Part shown: piece after piece, positions 11,358 to 21,158 of the stretch
Numbering within the stretch: position 1 is the first letter of the stretch
Layout: each line of letters opens with the position of its first letter
Origin: an uncultured Faecalibacterium sp.
GTDB lineage: Bacteria; Bacillota; Clostridia; Oscillospirales; Ruminococcaceae
Reading direction: 5' to 3'
NCBI GenBank assembly: GCA_934518555.1
Contig: CAKSXW010000001.1
Span: forward strand, 1 to 64,000
DNA length: 64,000 bases
Position numbers and translations under genes: made by a program
Notes under the pieces: generated by a model
The model's input: only the letters and a program-made list of their open reading frames with translations
Told to the model about the DNA's origin: nothing
Databases searched by the model: none

Positions 11358-13328
11358 TCAGTCCTTGCGCTGGATCCAGATCTGGGTGCCATAGAAGGGG
11401 TTGGCGGTGCCCAGGCACAGGCCCTGGTCGGTGGTGGCAAACACACGCAGACCATGGTTGTAGGGGTCCCCAAAGCCATCAATGGTAATGGTCTCAAAGT
11501 TGACGCCATCCTCGGTAACGTACAGGTCAAAGCCACGCTTTGCCTTCCGCAGATAGTTCAGCAGCTTGATGGCACTGGCCATGTTCCGCACCGTGATGTT
11601 CTTAAAGACAAAGTTATAGGAGAACTTGATGGTCTGGGCCAGGGCATCGGGGTTGCCGTTGCCGTTGGGGTCCACGGTCTCCAGAGCCTTCATCAGGGCC
11701 TTCAGGTAGCTCCACTGGGTCTTCCACTCAGAGGGGGTCCGCTTCAGCAGGTTGCCGTTGACGAACTGGCCAAAGCACTCCAGCAGGCTGCTGGTGTCAT
11801 AGGTGCCCACATACAGCTTGCCGTCGTAGACCTCCATGCGCCAGATGTACTGGTTCTCGTTGCGGCCAAAGCCGGACTTCAGGCCGGAGAGGCTGCCGTT
11901 GGGGAACATCTTGGTGGAGTTGCCCACCACCAGCTCCATGTTCTCGTTCTTGTCCATGCGGTACAGGTTCACGGACTGGTCCAGGTTGGCGTTGATGAAC
12001 CGGCAATCCAGGCCGCCGCCAAACTGGCCGTCGGCGTTTTTACCGGTCTTGGAGAACAGGATCCGCTCCAGAGCGATCTCCTCGTCGTTGTACTCGCCGA
12101 TGTACAGATAATCGTTGTACACCATCAGGTTGGCTGCGCCGGAACGGGTGCGCTCCGGGTCGATGCCAAAGGTGTACCGGGCACCGTCCTTTTTCTGGTC
12201 ACCAGCCACAGGGGTCCAGGTAAAGGTGCCGTCGGCATTCTGGTCACCACGCACCAGGGCAAAGGACTGCATGGTGTTGTCGTTGGGCATATTGTCCTCG
12301 GTGCCGGTGCAGATGGAAACATACAGGCTGTTGTTGTACTCCACCATATCCCAGATGCTGCCGCCGTAAATGCTGTCAGCATAGCGGTAGGCCGGGTAGT
12401 TGAACAGGCTGTCGGAATCTGCGATCTGGGTAAAGCCCTTTTCCGGGTCAGAGGAGATCAGCACGGTGGCGCTGCTCTTGCCGGTGGCGGCGTCCATGGT
12501 CACGTTGCTGATGACCAGCTGGTCCTTGTAGACGCACATACCACGGATGCCGGTGCTGATGCCCTGCTTGTGGGCTGCAGCATAGTCCTGCACGCTGTTC
12601 AGGCCGAGGTACACAGGCTTGCACTCATCGGTCTCCGGGTCCACCTGCCACACGCTGGGCAGGAAGCCGATGCCGCCGCCGCCCACGCTGCCGCAGAAGT
12701 ACAGCTTGCCGTTGTACTCAATGGCATTGCGGAACAGGGGGGTGTTGCCGTTGAGGGTGCCGGACATCAGCACCTTGGTCTCGCCGGTCTTGGTGTTGAT
12801 CTTTGTCAGCACGCCCTTGGGCTTGCCGCCGTCGGCCTCTTCCAGGAAGAAGGTGCCGTTGTACAGGGCGTCAAAAGTAGCCTTCAGGACCTTTTCCTCG
12901 TACTCGTCCCCCAGGCTGCTCTTCATCAGAGAGAGGGTGTTGCCGATGGCTGCGTAGCAGGTGCCCACATAGATCCAATCGCCGTAACCCACAGCGGCCC
13001 AGGCATAGTTCTGGCCCCGGTCGCCGGCATTGTAGCCCTCAGCCTCCGGGTCGGTCACCACGTCCACTGCGCTATCGCCCAGGTAATCCACGATGCCGTC
13101 TGCGGTCTTGACGTCCTTTTCCGGGTGAGAGAGCTTTTCAAAGGTATAGCCGTTTTTGTTGTAGTAGAAGGTGTTGCTGTCCTCCGGGGACTCCATCGAG
13201 GTCAGATCTTCCCAGGTATTGACCTCCGCAGCAGCCTCTGCACCCTCTGCAGAAGCCAGAAGCTGCACCGGCAGAGCGGACAGCATGGCCGCTGCCAGCA
13301 CACCGCTGATCACACGTTTCCAGTTCAT
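11358..13328 (-). CDS. Secreted protein of beta-propeller-like appearance, function unknown
   Basis: 656 residues. The first 30 residues are a clear signal peptide (MNWKRVISGVLAAAMLSALPV, then LLASAEGAE), so the protein is exported; no LPXTG, membrane anchor or lipobox follows, so it is probably free or loosely wall-bound. The body repeats short segments of the type G-x-x-Y-V-G and YNDYLYIGEYN, VYDGKLYVGTY, EYNGKLYFCGS, spaced along the protein, which looks like a beta-propeller. It ends with NHGLRVFATTDQGLCLGTANPFYG. I do not recognise the family name. Start chosen at 13328 (AGAGGAG seven bases upstream). Own promoter and terminator, so monocistronic. Confidence 0.75.
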   Translation of the reverse strand: MNWKRVISGVLAAAMLSALPVQLLASAEGAEAAAEVNTWEDLTSMESPEDSNTFYYNKNGYTFEKLSHPEKDVKTADGIVDYLGDSAVDVVTDPEAEGYNAGDRGQNYAWAAVGYGDWIYVGTCYAAIGNTLSLMKSSLGDEYEEKVLKATFDALYNGTFFLEEADGGKPKGVLTKINTKTGETKVLMSGTLNGNTPLFRNAIEYNGKLYFCGSVGGGGIGFLPSVWQVDPETDECKPVYLGLNSVQDYAAAHKQGISTGIRGMCVYKDQLVISNVTMDAATGKSSATVLISSDPEKGFTQIADSDSLFNYPAYRYADSIYGGSIWDMVEYNNSLYVSICTGTEDNMPNDNTMQSFALVRGDQNADGTFTWTPVAGDQKKDGARYTFGIDPERTRSGAANLMVYNDYLYIGEYNDEEIALERILFSKTGKNADGQFGGGLDCRFINANLDQSVNLYRMDKNENMELVVGNSTKMFPNGSLSGLKSGFGRNENQYIWRMEVYDGKLYVGTYDTSSLLECFGQFVNGNLLKRTPSEWKTQWSYLKALMKALETVDPNGNGNPDALAQTIKFSYNFVFKNITVRNMASAIKLLNYLRKAKRGFDLYVTEDGVNFETITIDGFGDPYNHGLRVFATTDQGLCLGTANPFYGTQIWIQRKD

Positions 13329-13395
13329 AATATTCTCCTCTTTATGGCACTGCAATTTCCCATACCGATTATGAAGAAATTGTTAAAACTACTTT

Positions 13396-13424
13396 AGTAT
13401 AGCACAGAACCCACCAGAGCGCAA
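13396..13424 (-). promoter_or_regulatory. Promoter of the secreted-protein gene
   Basis: On the minus strand TTGCGC (13424-13419), 17-bp spacer, TATACT (13401-13396), about 65 bases before the start codon. Confidence 0.65.
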
Positions 13425-13480
13425 GGACGCTTTCCGACAAAAGATCGCTTTTTTCGGAAAACAACGGGGAACAAACCGCC

Positions 13481-13513
13481 AAAAAGCCGCCCGGCTCCGG
13501 AGAGTCGGGCGGC
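13481..13513 (-). terminator. Terminator of the glg operon
   Basis: GCCGCCCGGCTC (13486-13497) pairs with 13502-13513 with one mismatch; TTTTT follows on the minus strand. The stem is nearly the same sequence as the terminator at 11297-11330. Confidence 0.88.
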
Positions 13514-13535
13514 AAAACTCGGGGTCAGAACCGTT

Positions 13536-14954
13536 TTACCAGAGGTTGGCGGTCTCGTTGTAGAGGCCCTCGTAGCTCTTGGCGGACACGTCCCAGCTGA
13601 AGTCGCACTCCATGCAGTGACGCACCAGGTTGTGCCAGTTCTGCTTGTCGTTGTAGGCGTCCTGTGCGTGGCAGCAGGCCTCGTACAGCTCGTGGGCACT
13701 GTAGCCGGCAAAGGTAAAGCCGTTGCCGTCGCCGGTGGTGCAGTCGTGGATGGAATCCCGCAGGCCGCCGGTCTCACGGACGATGGGAGGCGTACCGTAG
13801 CGGCAGGCCACCATCTGGGCCAGGCCGCAGGGCTCGCTCTTGGAGGGCATGATGAAAGCATCCGCACCGGCGTAAATCTCCTGAGACAGGGCCGGCTCAA
13901 AGCCGATGTAGGTGCCCACACGGCCCGGGTGACGGGCGCACAGGTCCGAGAAGAAGTTCTCGTACTGGCTCTCGCCGCTGCCCAGGATCACCAGCTGGAT
14001 GCCCCGATCCACCAGGCCGTCGGCAATGCTCTGGACCAGGTCAAAGCCCTTCATGCCCACCATGCGGCTCACCATGCCAAAGACGGGGCTGCCGTCCTTG
14101 TGCAGGCCAAACTTATCCTGCAGGGCCTCCTTGCACTTGGCCTTGCCTTCTTCAAAAGTGTCGATGCTGTAGTTGCAGGGGATGTGCTTGTCGGTGGCAG
14201 GGTCGTTGGCGTCCATGTCGATGCCGTTGAGGATGCCGCAGAGCTTATACTGCTTTTCACGCAGCAGAGCATCCAGGCCGTAGCTGAACCAGGGGTCCAG
14301 GATCTCCAGGGCGTAGGTGGGGCTGACGGTGGTGATCTTGTCGGCGGTCTCCAGAGCGCCCTTCATGAAGTTGGCGCAGCCGTCGTACTCCACGATGTGC
14401 TGGTCCCGGTGGCCGATGCCGCAGGTATCCTCCAGGATGTCGGTGCCGTACTTGCCCTGGTAGGCGATGTTGTGGATGGTAAAGATGGTCTTGATGCGGT
14501 TGAACTTGTCCAGGTGGCGGTAGTACAGGTTCAGGTACACCGGCACCAGAGCAGTCTGCCAGTCATTGCAGTTGATGATGTCCGGGGTAAAGTCGATGTA
14601 GAACAGGGTCTCCAGCACGGCACGGGAGAAGAAGGCGAAACGCTCGCCGTCATCATAGAAGCCGTACAGGCCCCGGCGCTTGAAGTAATACTCGTTGTCC
14701 AGGAAGTAGTAGGTCACGCCGTCCACTTCAGCCTTGAACAGGCCACAGTACTGGCTGCGCCAGCCCACAGGCACCGAGTAGTTGGTGATGTACTCCAGCT
14801 TATCCCGGAACTTCAAATCGCCGTACAGGGGCATAATAACACGGGCGTCCACGCCGTCCTTGACCAGGGCTTTGGGCAGGGCACCGGCCACGTCTGCCAG
14901 ACCACCGGATTTTGCAAAGGGGTTTGCTTCCGAAGCAGCATACAGGATTCTCAT
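13536..14954 (-). CDS. glgA: Glycogen synthase (ADP-glucose type)
   Basis: 472 residues. The N-terminus MRILYAASEANPFAKSGGLADVAGALPKAL holds the KxGGL nucleotide-sugar-binding motif of bacterial GlgA (GT5). FGMVSRMVGMKGFDL and the C-terminal PSKSEPCGLAQMVACRYGTPPIV segment are further GT5 signatures. The enzyme extends alpha-1,4-glucan chains from ADP-glucose. GGAAGGAG precedes the ATG. It is the last gene of the glgB-glgC-glgD-glgA unit; a GC-rich hairpin lies in the 166-base gap before it. Confidence 0.97.
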   Translation of the reverse strand: MRILYAASEANPFAKSGGLADVAGALPKALVKDGVDARVIMPLYGDLKFRDKLEYITNYSVPVGWRSQYCGLFKAEVDGVTYYFLDNEYYFKRRGLYGFYDDGERFAFFSRAVLETLFYIDFTPDIINCNDWQTALVPVYLNLYYRHLDKFNRIKTIFTIHNIAYQGKYGTDILEDTCGIGHRDQHIVEYDGCANFMKGALETADKITTVSPTYALEILDPWFSYGLDALLREKQYKLCGILNGIDMDANDPATDKHIPCNYSIDTFEEGKAKCKEALQDKFGLHKDGSPVFGMVSRMVGMKGFDLVQSIADGLVDRGIQLVILGSGESQYENFFSDLCARHPGRVGTYIGFEPALSQEIYAGADAFIMPSKSEPCGLAQMVACRYGTPPIVRETGGLRDSIHDCTTGDGNGFTFAGYSAHELYEACCHAQDAYNDKQNWHNLVRHCMECDFSWDVSAKSYEGLYNETANLW

Positions 14955-15040
14955 AGGTTCGCTCCTTCCATATTGGGGTCATGATCCGCTCTCCCCTCCC
15001 ACTGCCAGGCAGCGGAACGGACACGCATACAAAAGAGCAG

Positions 15041-15064
15041 GCGGGGGCACACAAGTGCCCCCGC
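15041..15064 (-). other. GC-rich hairpin between glgD and glgA
   Basis: A perfect 10-bp stem, GCGGGGGCAC with its complement, four-base loop. The T-run after it on the minus strand is poor. A second short stem is at 15063-15080. It may be a partial terminator or an mRNA stabiliser that sets glgA level relative to glgBCD. Confidence 0.45.
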
Positions 15065-15120
15065 CCCTCTCAAGAGGGGCTACCGGGGAGGAAGCCGCCC
15101 CTATGGATGATGCTCAGGGA

Positions 15121-16248
15121 TCAGACCACGTGGCCCTTCTGCACATACACCGGGAAGCTCTCGGTGCCGGACAGCTTTTTGCCGGCGGTGACCCGGACAT
15201 TCTTGTCGGTGACCACACAATCCAGCTCCACGTTGGGCTCCACCACGGTATCCTGCATCAGGACACAGTTGCGGACCACAGCGCCCTTCTTGATCTTGAC
15301 GCCGCGGAACAGCACACAGTTCTCCACGGTGCCCTCAATGAGGCAGCCGTCGGCCAGGATGGAGTTTTCCACCTTGGAACCGGTGACGTAACGGGTGGGG
15401 TTGTCGTCACGGATCTTGGTATAAACAGGGCTCTTTTTGGGGAACAGCGCATCCAGGTTCTTCTCGTCGATGAGCTTCAGGTTCTCGTCAAAGTAGCTCT
15501 TCATATCGCAGACATGGGCCACGTAGCCGGTGTACTCCAGGGCGTGGATGTTCAGGATATTCACGTTGTGAGCCAGGATGTCACGCTCAAAGTAGATCAG
15601 GCCACGGGAGGTTGCATCCTTCACCAGCTTGATCAGGGTCTCACGCTCCAGCACGTAGATGTTCAGGTCCAGGTTCTGGACACCGGGGCGATAGTCGTTG
15701 AACAGCAGCTCGGTGACACGGCCGTCGGCATCCACAGTCAGGGTGTAGTTGTCGTTCTTGCGGCCCTCAGGGATCTCGGTCTTCTGATAAGCCACAGTCA
15801 CGTCAGCACCGCTGGCCTGGTGTGCAGCCAGCAGAGCGTTGAAGTCGTAGTTGATGGCGATGTTGGCATCGCTCATGACCACGTACTTTTCCTTCTGGTG
15901 CTCCAGGAAGTCCAGGATGGAGCCCAGAGCCTCCACACGGCCGGAATAGATCCGCACGCCCTTTTCAGCAAAGGGAGGCACGATGTTCAGGCCGCCGTGA
16001 CGGCGGGCCATATCCCACTCACGGCCGGTGCCCAGGTGGTCCATCAGGGAGTGGTAGTTCTTACGCACCACGATGGACACGTTGGAAATGCCGCAGTTTG
16101 CCATGCTGGACAGAACAAAGTCCACCATGCGGTAACGGCCTGCAAAGGGGATCGAGGCCATTGCACGCTCGGTCACCAGCTCCGGTACGGTATTGTCATA
16201 GCTGTTGGGGAAAATGATGCCCAACGCATTGGTGTTCTGTCTCAGCAT
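15121..16248 (-). CDS. glgD: GlgD, regulatory subunit of ADP-glucose pyrophosphorylase
   Basis: 375 residues with a nucleotidyltransferase domain (about 1-250) and a left-handed beta-helix C-terminus ([22 protein letters not shown]). The N-terminus [12 protein letters not shown] lacks the GGRGSRL phosphate-binding loop present in GlgC, which is the known hallmark of GlgD, the partner that modulates GlgC in Bacillota. The start overlaps the glgC stop by seven bases, consistent with translational coupling and a GlgC/GlgD hetero-oligomer. Confidence 0.95.
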   Translation of the reverse strand: MLRQNTNALGIIFPNSYDNTVPELVTERAMASIPFAGRYRMVDFVLSSMANCGISNVSIVVRKNYHSLMDHLGTGREWDMARRHGGLNIVPPFAEKGVRIYSGRVEALGSILDFLEHQKEKYVVMSDANIAINYDFNALLAAHQASGADVTVAYQKTEIPEGRKNDNYTLTVDADGRVTELLFNDYRPGVQNLDLNIYVLERETLIKLVKDATSRGLIYFERDILAHNVNILNIHALEYTGYVAHVCDMKSYFDENLKLIDEKNLDALFPKKSPVYTKIRDDNPTRYVTGSKVENSILADGCLIEGTVENCVLFRGVKIKKGAVVRNCVLMQDTVVEPNVELDCVVTDKNVRVTAGKKLSGTESFPVYVQKGHVV

Positions 16249-17435
16249 ACTTCCACACCCTCCTTGACGGATTCAAAGACTTTTGCGCCCTCCTTGACAG
16301 TGGCGCCTGCACCGATGGTCAGCCCGGTGCCCACGTGTGCGATGGGGCCGTCGCCGCCCACACGAGCACCGGCACCCACGACTACATTTTCCGCCAGGAT
16401 GCAGCGCTTGACCACGGCACCAGCCTTGACCACCACGCCGTCCATCAGCACGGCATCTTCCACAGTTGCGCCTTCTTCCACCACAACACCGGCACTGAGC
16501 ACGGAGTGATGGACGCTGCCGTAGATCTTGCAGCCCTCAGTGACCAGGGAGTCCTGCACCACTGCACGGGGGCCGATCTTCTGAGCCGGCAGCACGGGGT
16601 TGCGGCTGTAGATCTTCCAGGTCTTGTCAAAGATATCGATGCCGGAGTTCTCGGGGTCCAGCACTTCCATGTTGGCTTCCCACAGGCTGTCGATGGTGCC
16701 CACGTCACGCCAGTAGCCGGCAAAGCGGTAAGCGTACATCTTGCGGCCGTCCCGCAGCAGGGCCGGGATGATGTTCATGCCAAAGTCGTTCTTGGAGTTG
16801 GGGTCTGCCTCGTCCTCTTCCAGATACTTCTTCAGAACGTCCCAGTTGAAGATGTAGATGCCCATGGAAGCCAGATTGGACTTGGGTACCGGGGGCTTCT
16901 CCTGGAACTCGGTGATGCGGTCGTTCTCGTCAGCCACCATCAGGCCGAAGCGGGAGGCTTCCTTCCAGTCCACTTCCATAACAGCCACAGAGAACTCTGC
17001 GCCCTTTTCCTTGTGGAAGCGCAGGAAGTCGGCGTAGTCCTGCTTGCAGATCTGGTCGCCGGACAGGATGATCACATACTCGGGATCATAGCTGTCGATG
17101 AAGCCGATGTTCTGGTAGATGGCGTTTGCAGTGCCCTTGTACCAGTCGGTGCCCTTTGCCTGCTCGTAGGGCGGCAGGGTGTGCACGCCGCCGTGCAGAC
17201 GGTCCAGATCCCAGGGCTGGCCATTGCCGATGTACTCGTTCAGCTTCTGGGGCTGATACTGGGTCGCGATGCCAACGGTGTCGATGTTGGAGTTCACGCA
17301 GTTGGACAGCGGGAAGTCCACGATGCGGTACTTGCCGCCGAAGGACACTGCGGGTTTTGCCGTTTTCTGTGTCAGCGCATACAAGCGCGAGCCACGTCCA
17401 CCGGCAAGGATCATTGCCACAATTTCTTTTGCCAT
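16242..17435 (-). CDS. glgC: Glucose-1-phosphate adenylyltransferase, catalytic subunit
   Basis: 397 residues. The N-terminus [22 protein letters not shown] holds the GGRGSRL loop of an active pyrophosphorylase; YGTPP-like and RYAGYW-type motifs ([21 protein letters not shown]) bind glucose-1-phosphate. A beta-helix C-terminus follows. It makes ADP-glucose and PPi from ATP and glucose-1-phosphate, the committed step of glycogen synthesis. AAGGGGAG precedes the ATG. It lies 87 bases after glgB. Confidence 0.97.
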   Translation of the reverse strand: MAKEIVAMILAGGRGSRLYALTQKTAKPAVSFGGKYRIVDFPLSNCVNSNIDTVGIATQYQPQKLNEYIGNGQPWDLDRLHGGVHTLPPYEQAKGTDWYKGTANAIYQNIGFIDSYDPEYVIILSGDQICKQDYADFLRFHKEKGAEFSVAVMEVDWKEASRFGLMVADENDRITEFQEKPPVPKSNLASMGIYIFNWDVLKKYLEEDEADPNSKNDFGMNIIPALLRDGRKMYAYRFAGYWRDVGTIDSLWEANMEVLDPENSGIDIFDKTWKIYSRNPVLPAQKIGPRAVVQDSLVTEGCKIYGSVHHSVLSAGVVVEEGATVEDAVLMDGVVVKAGAVVKRCILAENVVVGAGARVGGDGPIAHVGTGLTIGAGATVKEGAKVFESVKEGVEVC

Positions 17436-17522
17436 AGCTTTATTCTCCCCTTTAACATTAACATTTCCGTTGTTCGGAAATGATCGTCAACGTGTGCGGT
17501 ATGGGTCGGCCGAAGTGCCGGG

Positions 17523-19787
17523 TCATTCCTTGGGCTCCTTCGGTTTGCGGGTGCGCTTTGCGGGTGCTTTTTCCGCTGCGGGCTCAGCCTCTGCCTTGGG
17601 TTTGCGGCCGCGCTTTTTGGGCGCTTCTGCGGCAGCCTCCGGCTCAGCCTTGGCCTTGCGGGTGGTCTTTTTCACCGGCTTTTCCTCTGCAGCGGCAGCT
17701 TCTGCCTTGGGCTTGCGGCCGCGCTTTTTGGGTGCTTCTGCAGCGGTCTCCGGCTCGGCCTTGGCCTTGCGGGTGGTCTTTTTCACGGTCTTTTCCGGTT
17801 CAGCAGCGGTCTTTGCCTTTTTGGCTGCGGTCTTTTTTCCCGCCTTATCGGTCTTGTCCTCTGCAGCCTTGCGGGTGCGCTTGGCGGGCACCTCAAAGTA
17901 CAGCGTGCTCATGGGCGGCAGGGTGATCGTGATGCTCTGCTCAAACCCGTGCAGCGGCTTTTTGTGGGTGCGCACAGCCTTGTTGTGGACTGCGCCGGAA
18001 CCGCCGAACTCTGCATCGTCGCTGTTCAGGATCTCCTTGTAGGAGCCTGCCACCGGTGCGCCCAGAGTGTAGCCCTCGCGCAGGACGGGGTTGAAGTTGC
18101 AGACCACCAGGATCTGCTTGCCGGAAGTATCCTTGCGCAGGAAGGCGATCACGCTCTGCTGCGAGTCGTCCGGCACGATCCACTGGAAGCCCTCCCAGCT
18201 GTAGTCCACCTGCCAGAAGGCGGGGTGCTCCTTGTAGAAGGCGTTCAGGGTCCTGACATAGGTCTGCAGTTCGGTGTGCTTATCGTAGCCCAGCAGCATC
18301 CAGTCCAGCGGCTTTGCCTCGTTCCACTCGGCGAACTGGCCGAACTCCTGACCCATGAACAGCAGCTTCTTGCCCGGGTGGGCCATCATGTAGCCGAAGA
18401 AGGTGCGCAGGTTTGCAAACTTGGCGTCGTACTCGCCGGGCATCTTGTTGATCAGGCTGCCCTTGCCGTGCACCACCTCATCGTGGCTGATGGGCAGCAC
18501 AAAGTTCTCGCTGAAGGCGTAGAAGAAGCTGAAGGTCACCTTGTTGTGGTTGCCGGCCCGGAACAGGGGGTCGGTCTTCATGTAGCTGAGCATATCGTTC
18601 ATCCAGCCCATGTTCCACTTGAAGTTGAAGCCCAGGCCGCCGTCAGAGGCCGGCTTTGTGACCATGGGCCAGGCGGTGGATTCCTCAGCGATCATGTACT
18701 TGTGGGGGTGGCGGCCCAGCACCGTATCGTTGAGCTTGCGGAGGAAGGCCACAGCCTCCAGGTTCTCCTTGCCGCCGTCCTTGTTGGGCTCCCACTCGCC
18801 CTGCTTGCGGTTGTAATCCAGGTACAGCATGGAGGCCACGGCGTCCACACGCAGGCCGTCGATGTGGTACTGCTCCAGCCAGTACAGGGCACTGGAGATC
18901 AAAAAGCTCTGGACCTCTTTGCGGCCAAAGTCGAACACCATGGTGCCCCACTCTTTGTGCTCGCCACGCTTGGGGTTGGGGTCCTCGTAGCAGGCCTCGC
19001 CGTCAAAGTTGTACAGGCCAAAGGCGTCCTTGGGGAAGTGGGCAGGCACCCAGTCCATGATGACGCCGATGCCGGCGGCATGGAGCTTATCCACAAAGGC
19101 CATCAGGTCCTTGGGGGTGCCGTAGCGGCTGGTGGGGGCAAAGTAACCCGTGACCTGGTAGCCCCAGCTGCCGTCAAAGGGATATTCCATCACCGGCAGC
19201 AGCTCCACATGGGTGTAGCCCATCTCGGTGATGTAAGGGATCAGCTGGTCGGCCAGCTCGGAGTAGTTGTAGGGCTTGCCCTCCTCCTTCATCTTCCAGC
19301 TGCCAGCGTGCATCTCATAGATGTTCATGGGGCTGTTGATCACATCAGCCTTTTTCTGGGCCGCCTGCCAGGCCTCGTCGTGCCAGACAAAGCCGCTGAT
19401 GTCGTAGACCTTGCTGCCGTTGGAGGGCCGGGTCTCGGCATGGACAGCATAGGGGTCGGCCTTGTAGATCAGGTCACCGCCCCGGGTGGTGACACAGTAC
19501 TTGTAAACGTCATATTCCTTCATGCCGGGGATGAACAACTCCCACACAGAGTCGCCATCCACCTTACGCATGGGGTGGCTGCCGGGCTTCCAGCTGTTAA
19601 AATCGCCCACCACACTGATGGCCACTGCGTGGGGTGCCCAGACACGGAACACCACGCCCTGCTCCCCCATACGGGTCTCCAGGTGTGCGCCAAAGTAGCG
19701 GTAGGCCTCACAGTTGTTGCCCTGCTTAAACAGATACACCGGCAGGTCCGATGCATTGCCCTGAATCTTCTCTTCAGTCGATCTCAT
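17523..19787 (-). CDS. glgB: 1,4-alpha-glucan branching enzyme with a basic AT-hook-like tail
   Basis: 754 residues. A CBM48 N-terminal domain (GVVFRVWAPHAVAISVVGDFNSW) precedes a GH13 barrel with the nucleophile region HIDGLRVDAVASMLYLDY, the acid in IAEESTAWP and ISHDEVVHGKGS. The catalytic protein would end near residue 634 (STLYFEVP). About 120 further residues are Lys/Ala/Pro/Glu rich and contain a repeated block with KKTTRKAKAEPE and PKKRGRKPK, the latter an AT-hook-like core. The DNA repeats too (near 17596-17677 and 17710-17787). The enzyme makes alpha-1,6 branches; the tail's role is unknown. GGGGAGGAG precedes the ATG. First gene of the glg operon. Confidence 0.95.
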   Translation of the reverse strand: MRSTEEKIQGNASDLPVYLFKQGNNCEAYRYFGAHLETRMGEQGVVFRVWAPHAVAISVVGDFNSWKPGSHPMRKVDGDSVWELFIPGMKEYDVYKYCVTTRGGDLIYKADPYAVHAETRPSNGSKVYDISGFVWHDEAWQAAQKKADVINSPMNIYEMHAGSWKMKEEGKPYNYSELADQLIPYITEMGYTHVELLPVMEYPFDGSWGYQVTGYFAPTSRYGTPKDLMAFVDKLHAAGIGVIMDWVPAHFPKDAFGLYNFDGEACYEDPNPKRGEHKEWGTMVFDFGRKEVQSFLISSALYWLEQYHIDGLRVDAVASMLYLDYNRKQGEWEPNKDGGKENLEAVAFLRKLNDTVLGRHPHKYMIAEESTAWPMVTKPASDGGLGFNFKWNMGWMNDMLSYMKTDPLFRAGNHNKVTFSFFYAFSENFVLPISHDEVVHGKGSLINKMPGEYDAKFANLRTFFGYMMAHPGKKLLFMGQEFGQFAEWNEAKPLDWMLLGYDKHTELQTYVRTLNAFYKEHPAFWQVDYSWEGFQWIVPDDSQQSVIAFLRKDTSGKQILVVCNFNPVLREGYTLGAPVAGSYKEILNSDDAEFGGSGAVHNKAVRTHKKPLHGFEQSITITLPPMSTLYFEVPAKRTRKAAEDKTDKAGKKTAAKKAKTAAEPEKTVKKTTRKAKAEPETAAEAPKKRGRKPKAEAAAAEEKPVKKTTRKAKAEPEAAAEAPKKRGRKPKAEAEPAAEKAPAKRTRKPKEPKE

Positions 19788-19844
19788 AGACTGCTCCTCC
19801 CCGTACAGGCCCGTAAAAGCGCACCTGTAGCTTTTTACTCTTTT

Positions 19845-19873
19845 ATATTAAAGAATTTTGAAGGCTTTTGCAA
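19845..19873 (-). promoter_or_regulatory. Promoter of the glg operon
   Basis: On the minus strand TTGCAA (19873-19868), 17-bp spacer, TAATAT (19850-19845), about 58 bases before the glgB ATG. The flanks are AT rich. Confidence 0.75.
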
Positions 19874-19978
19874 GGGTTTTTCTGGAAAATCTACCATAAT
19901 CTTTTCTAAGATATTTCTCTGTTGTATACAGACCCTCCAAATTTTTACAAGAATTCTCGTGTAACCTGCTAGTACGAC

Positions 19979-20035
19979 AAAAAAAGCAGGGCCTCCACGT
20001 TTGCTTTTTACCAAAAGCACACATGAAAGCCCTGC
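19979..20035 (-). terminator. Terminator of the 3D-domain protein gene
   Basis: An outer stem GCAGGGC/GCCCTGC (20035-20029 with 19992-19986) encloses an inner TGCTTTT/AAAAAGCA hairpin; seven T follow on the minus strand. Confidence 0.75.
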
Positions 20036-20060
20036 CTGCAGGGTCTGATTTTTTGCCGGT

Positions 20061-21158
20061 TTACTCCAGCACGTAGACGTTCACCTGGATGGCACCATTG
20101 ATGGCACTCTCGGCGTAGGTCTCATAGAACAGGTCCACCAGGATCTGGCCCTTCTGCACCGCAATGCCGGTGTCGGTGGCCACAGCGTAGCCGTACACGA
20201 ACTTACCATCGGTGGAGGTGATATACAGCTTGGTGCCGTAGGGGATCACGTCCGGGTCCACGGCCACGGTGCCGTAGCCCAGGCCCAGGCCGGAAGAACC
20301 CTTGCCGGTCTTGGAATAGTAGCCGGTGGCTTTGCCGGTCAGCACCTTGCTGTAGCTTTCCGGGGCGTTGGTGGTGCCGTCAGGGCCCGTCAGGGGGGAC
20401 ACCGGGGCACCGGCGCCATAGGTCTTGATCACATGGGTGGTGGGCTCCACGGCGGTGGTGGCGTCCACTACGATGCTGTTCTCCAGCTCCCCGTCCACAT
20501 AGCGGTCCCGGGTGGTCACCGTCTGCTGGCCCTCAGAGCCATGCTGCATGGTGGTGGTGCGGCCGGTGTTGCGGAAGTACAGGCTGGTGTACACATATTC
20601 GGTGTCGTAGGGGATGGCCTGGGTCTCCACCCGGTCCTGGTAATCCACCCGGTGCACCACGATCTTGGTACCGGCGGTAACCAGCCGGTCCTGGGCAGGC
20701 TCGGTGTAGTCATCCCCCTCCAGGGTGATGCCGGCCCGGGCCAGTGCGTCGGCCACGGTGCCGCAGACCATCTTCACCGGGTACTCCTGGCCGTCGGCCT
20801 GGATGTTCACGGTAAAGGCACGCTCAATGTTCAGGCTGGCAATGTTGCCGTTGAAGGCGGTGTAGTACACACGGTCGCCTTCCTCAGACTGGAAGCCCGT
20901 CAGGCTCATGACCTGCTCCGGGTCGGTCTCGGAGGTCAGGATGACCTGCCGGGCCCCGGTGGAGTCGGTGACGTAGGTCAGCCGCAGGTTTGCAGCGGTC
21001 ACACCCAGGGTAGCCACAAGGCACAGGACCATGACACAAAACGCCAGCACACGGGACGAAACTGCCTGTTTGCAGTTCGACAATGCTTTTTTCAAGTTTA
21101 CGGAAGCGATACGAGACAACTCCTCTCTTGGTTTGATTTGGGTGGCGGCTGCCGGCAC
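20061..21158 (-). CDS. G5 and 3D domain cell-wall protein (YabE/Rpf-like)
   Basis: 365 residues as drawn. A membrane or signal segment (VLAFCVMVLCLVATLGVTAA, residues about 37-57) is followed by a DUF348-like part (VNIQADGQEYPVKMVCGTVADALARAGI), a G5-like part (RVETQAIPYDTEYVYT) and a C-terminal 3D domain (ATGYYSKTGKGSSG ... GTVAVDPDVIPYGTKLYI ... AVATDTG) with the three Asp that name it and form a MltA-like double-psi barrel. Such proteins cleave or bind peptidoglycan and act in resuscitation or wall turnover. The start is unsure: the GTG at 21158 has no clear ribosome-binding site, and AGAGGAG lies 40 bases inside the frame before only weak starts. Confidence 0.88.
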   Translation of the reverse strand: MPAAATQIKPREELSRIASVNLKKALSNCKQAVSSRVLAFCVMVLCLVATLGVTAANLRLTYVTDSTGARQVILTSETDPEQVMSLTGFQSEEGDRVYYTAFNGNIASLNIERAFTVNIQADGQEYPVKMVCGTVADALARAGITLEGDDYTEPAQDRLVTAGTKIVVHRVDYQDRVETQAIPYDTEYVYTSLYFRNTGRTTTMQHGSEGQQTVTTRDRYVDGELENSIVVDATTAVEPTTHVIKTYGAGAPVSPLTGPDGTTNAPESYSKVLTGKATGYYSKTGKGSSGLGLGYGTVAVDPDVIPYGTKLYITSTDGKFVYGYAVATDTGIAVQKGQILVDLFYETYAESAINGAIQVNVYVLE

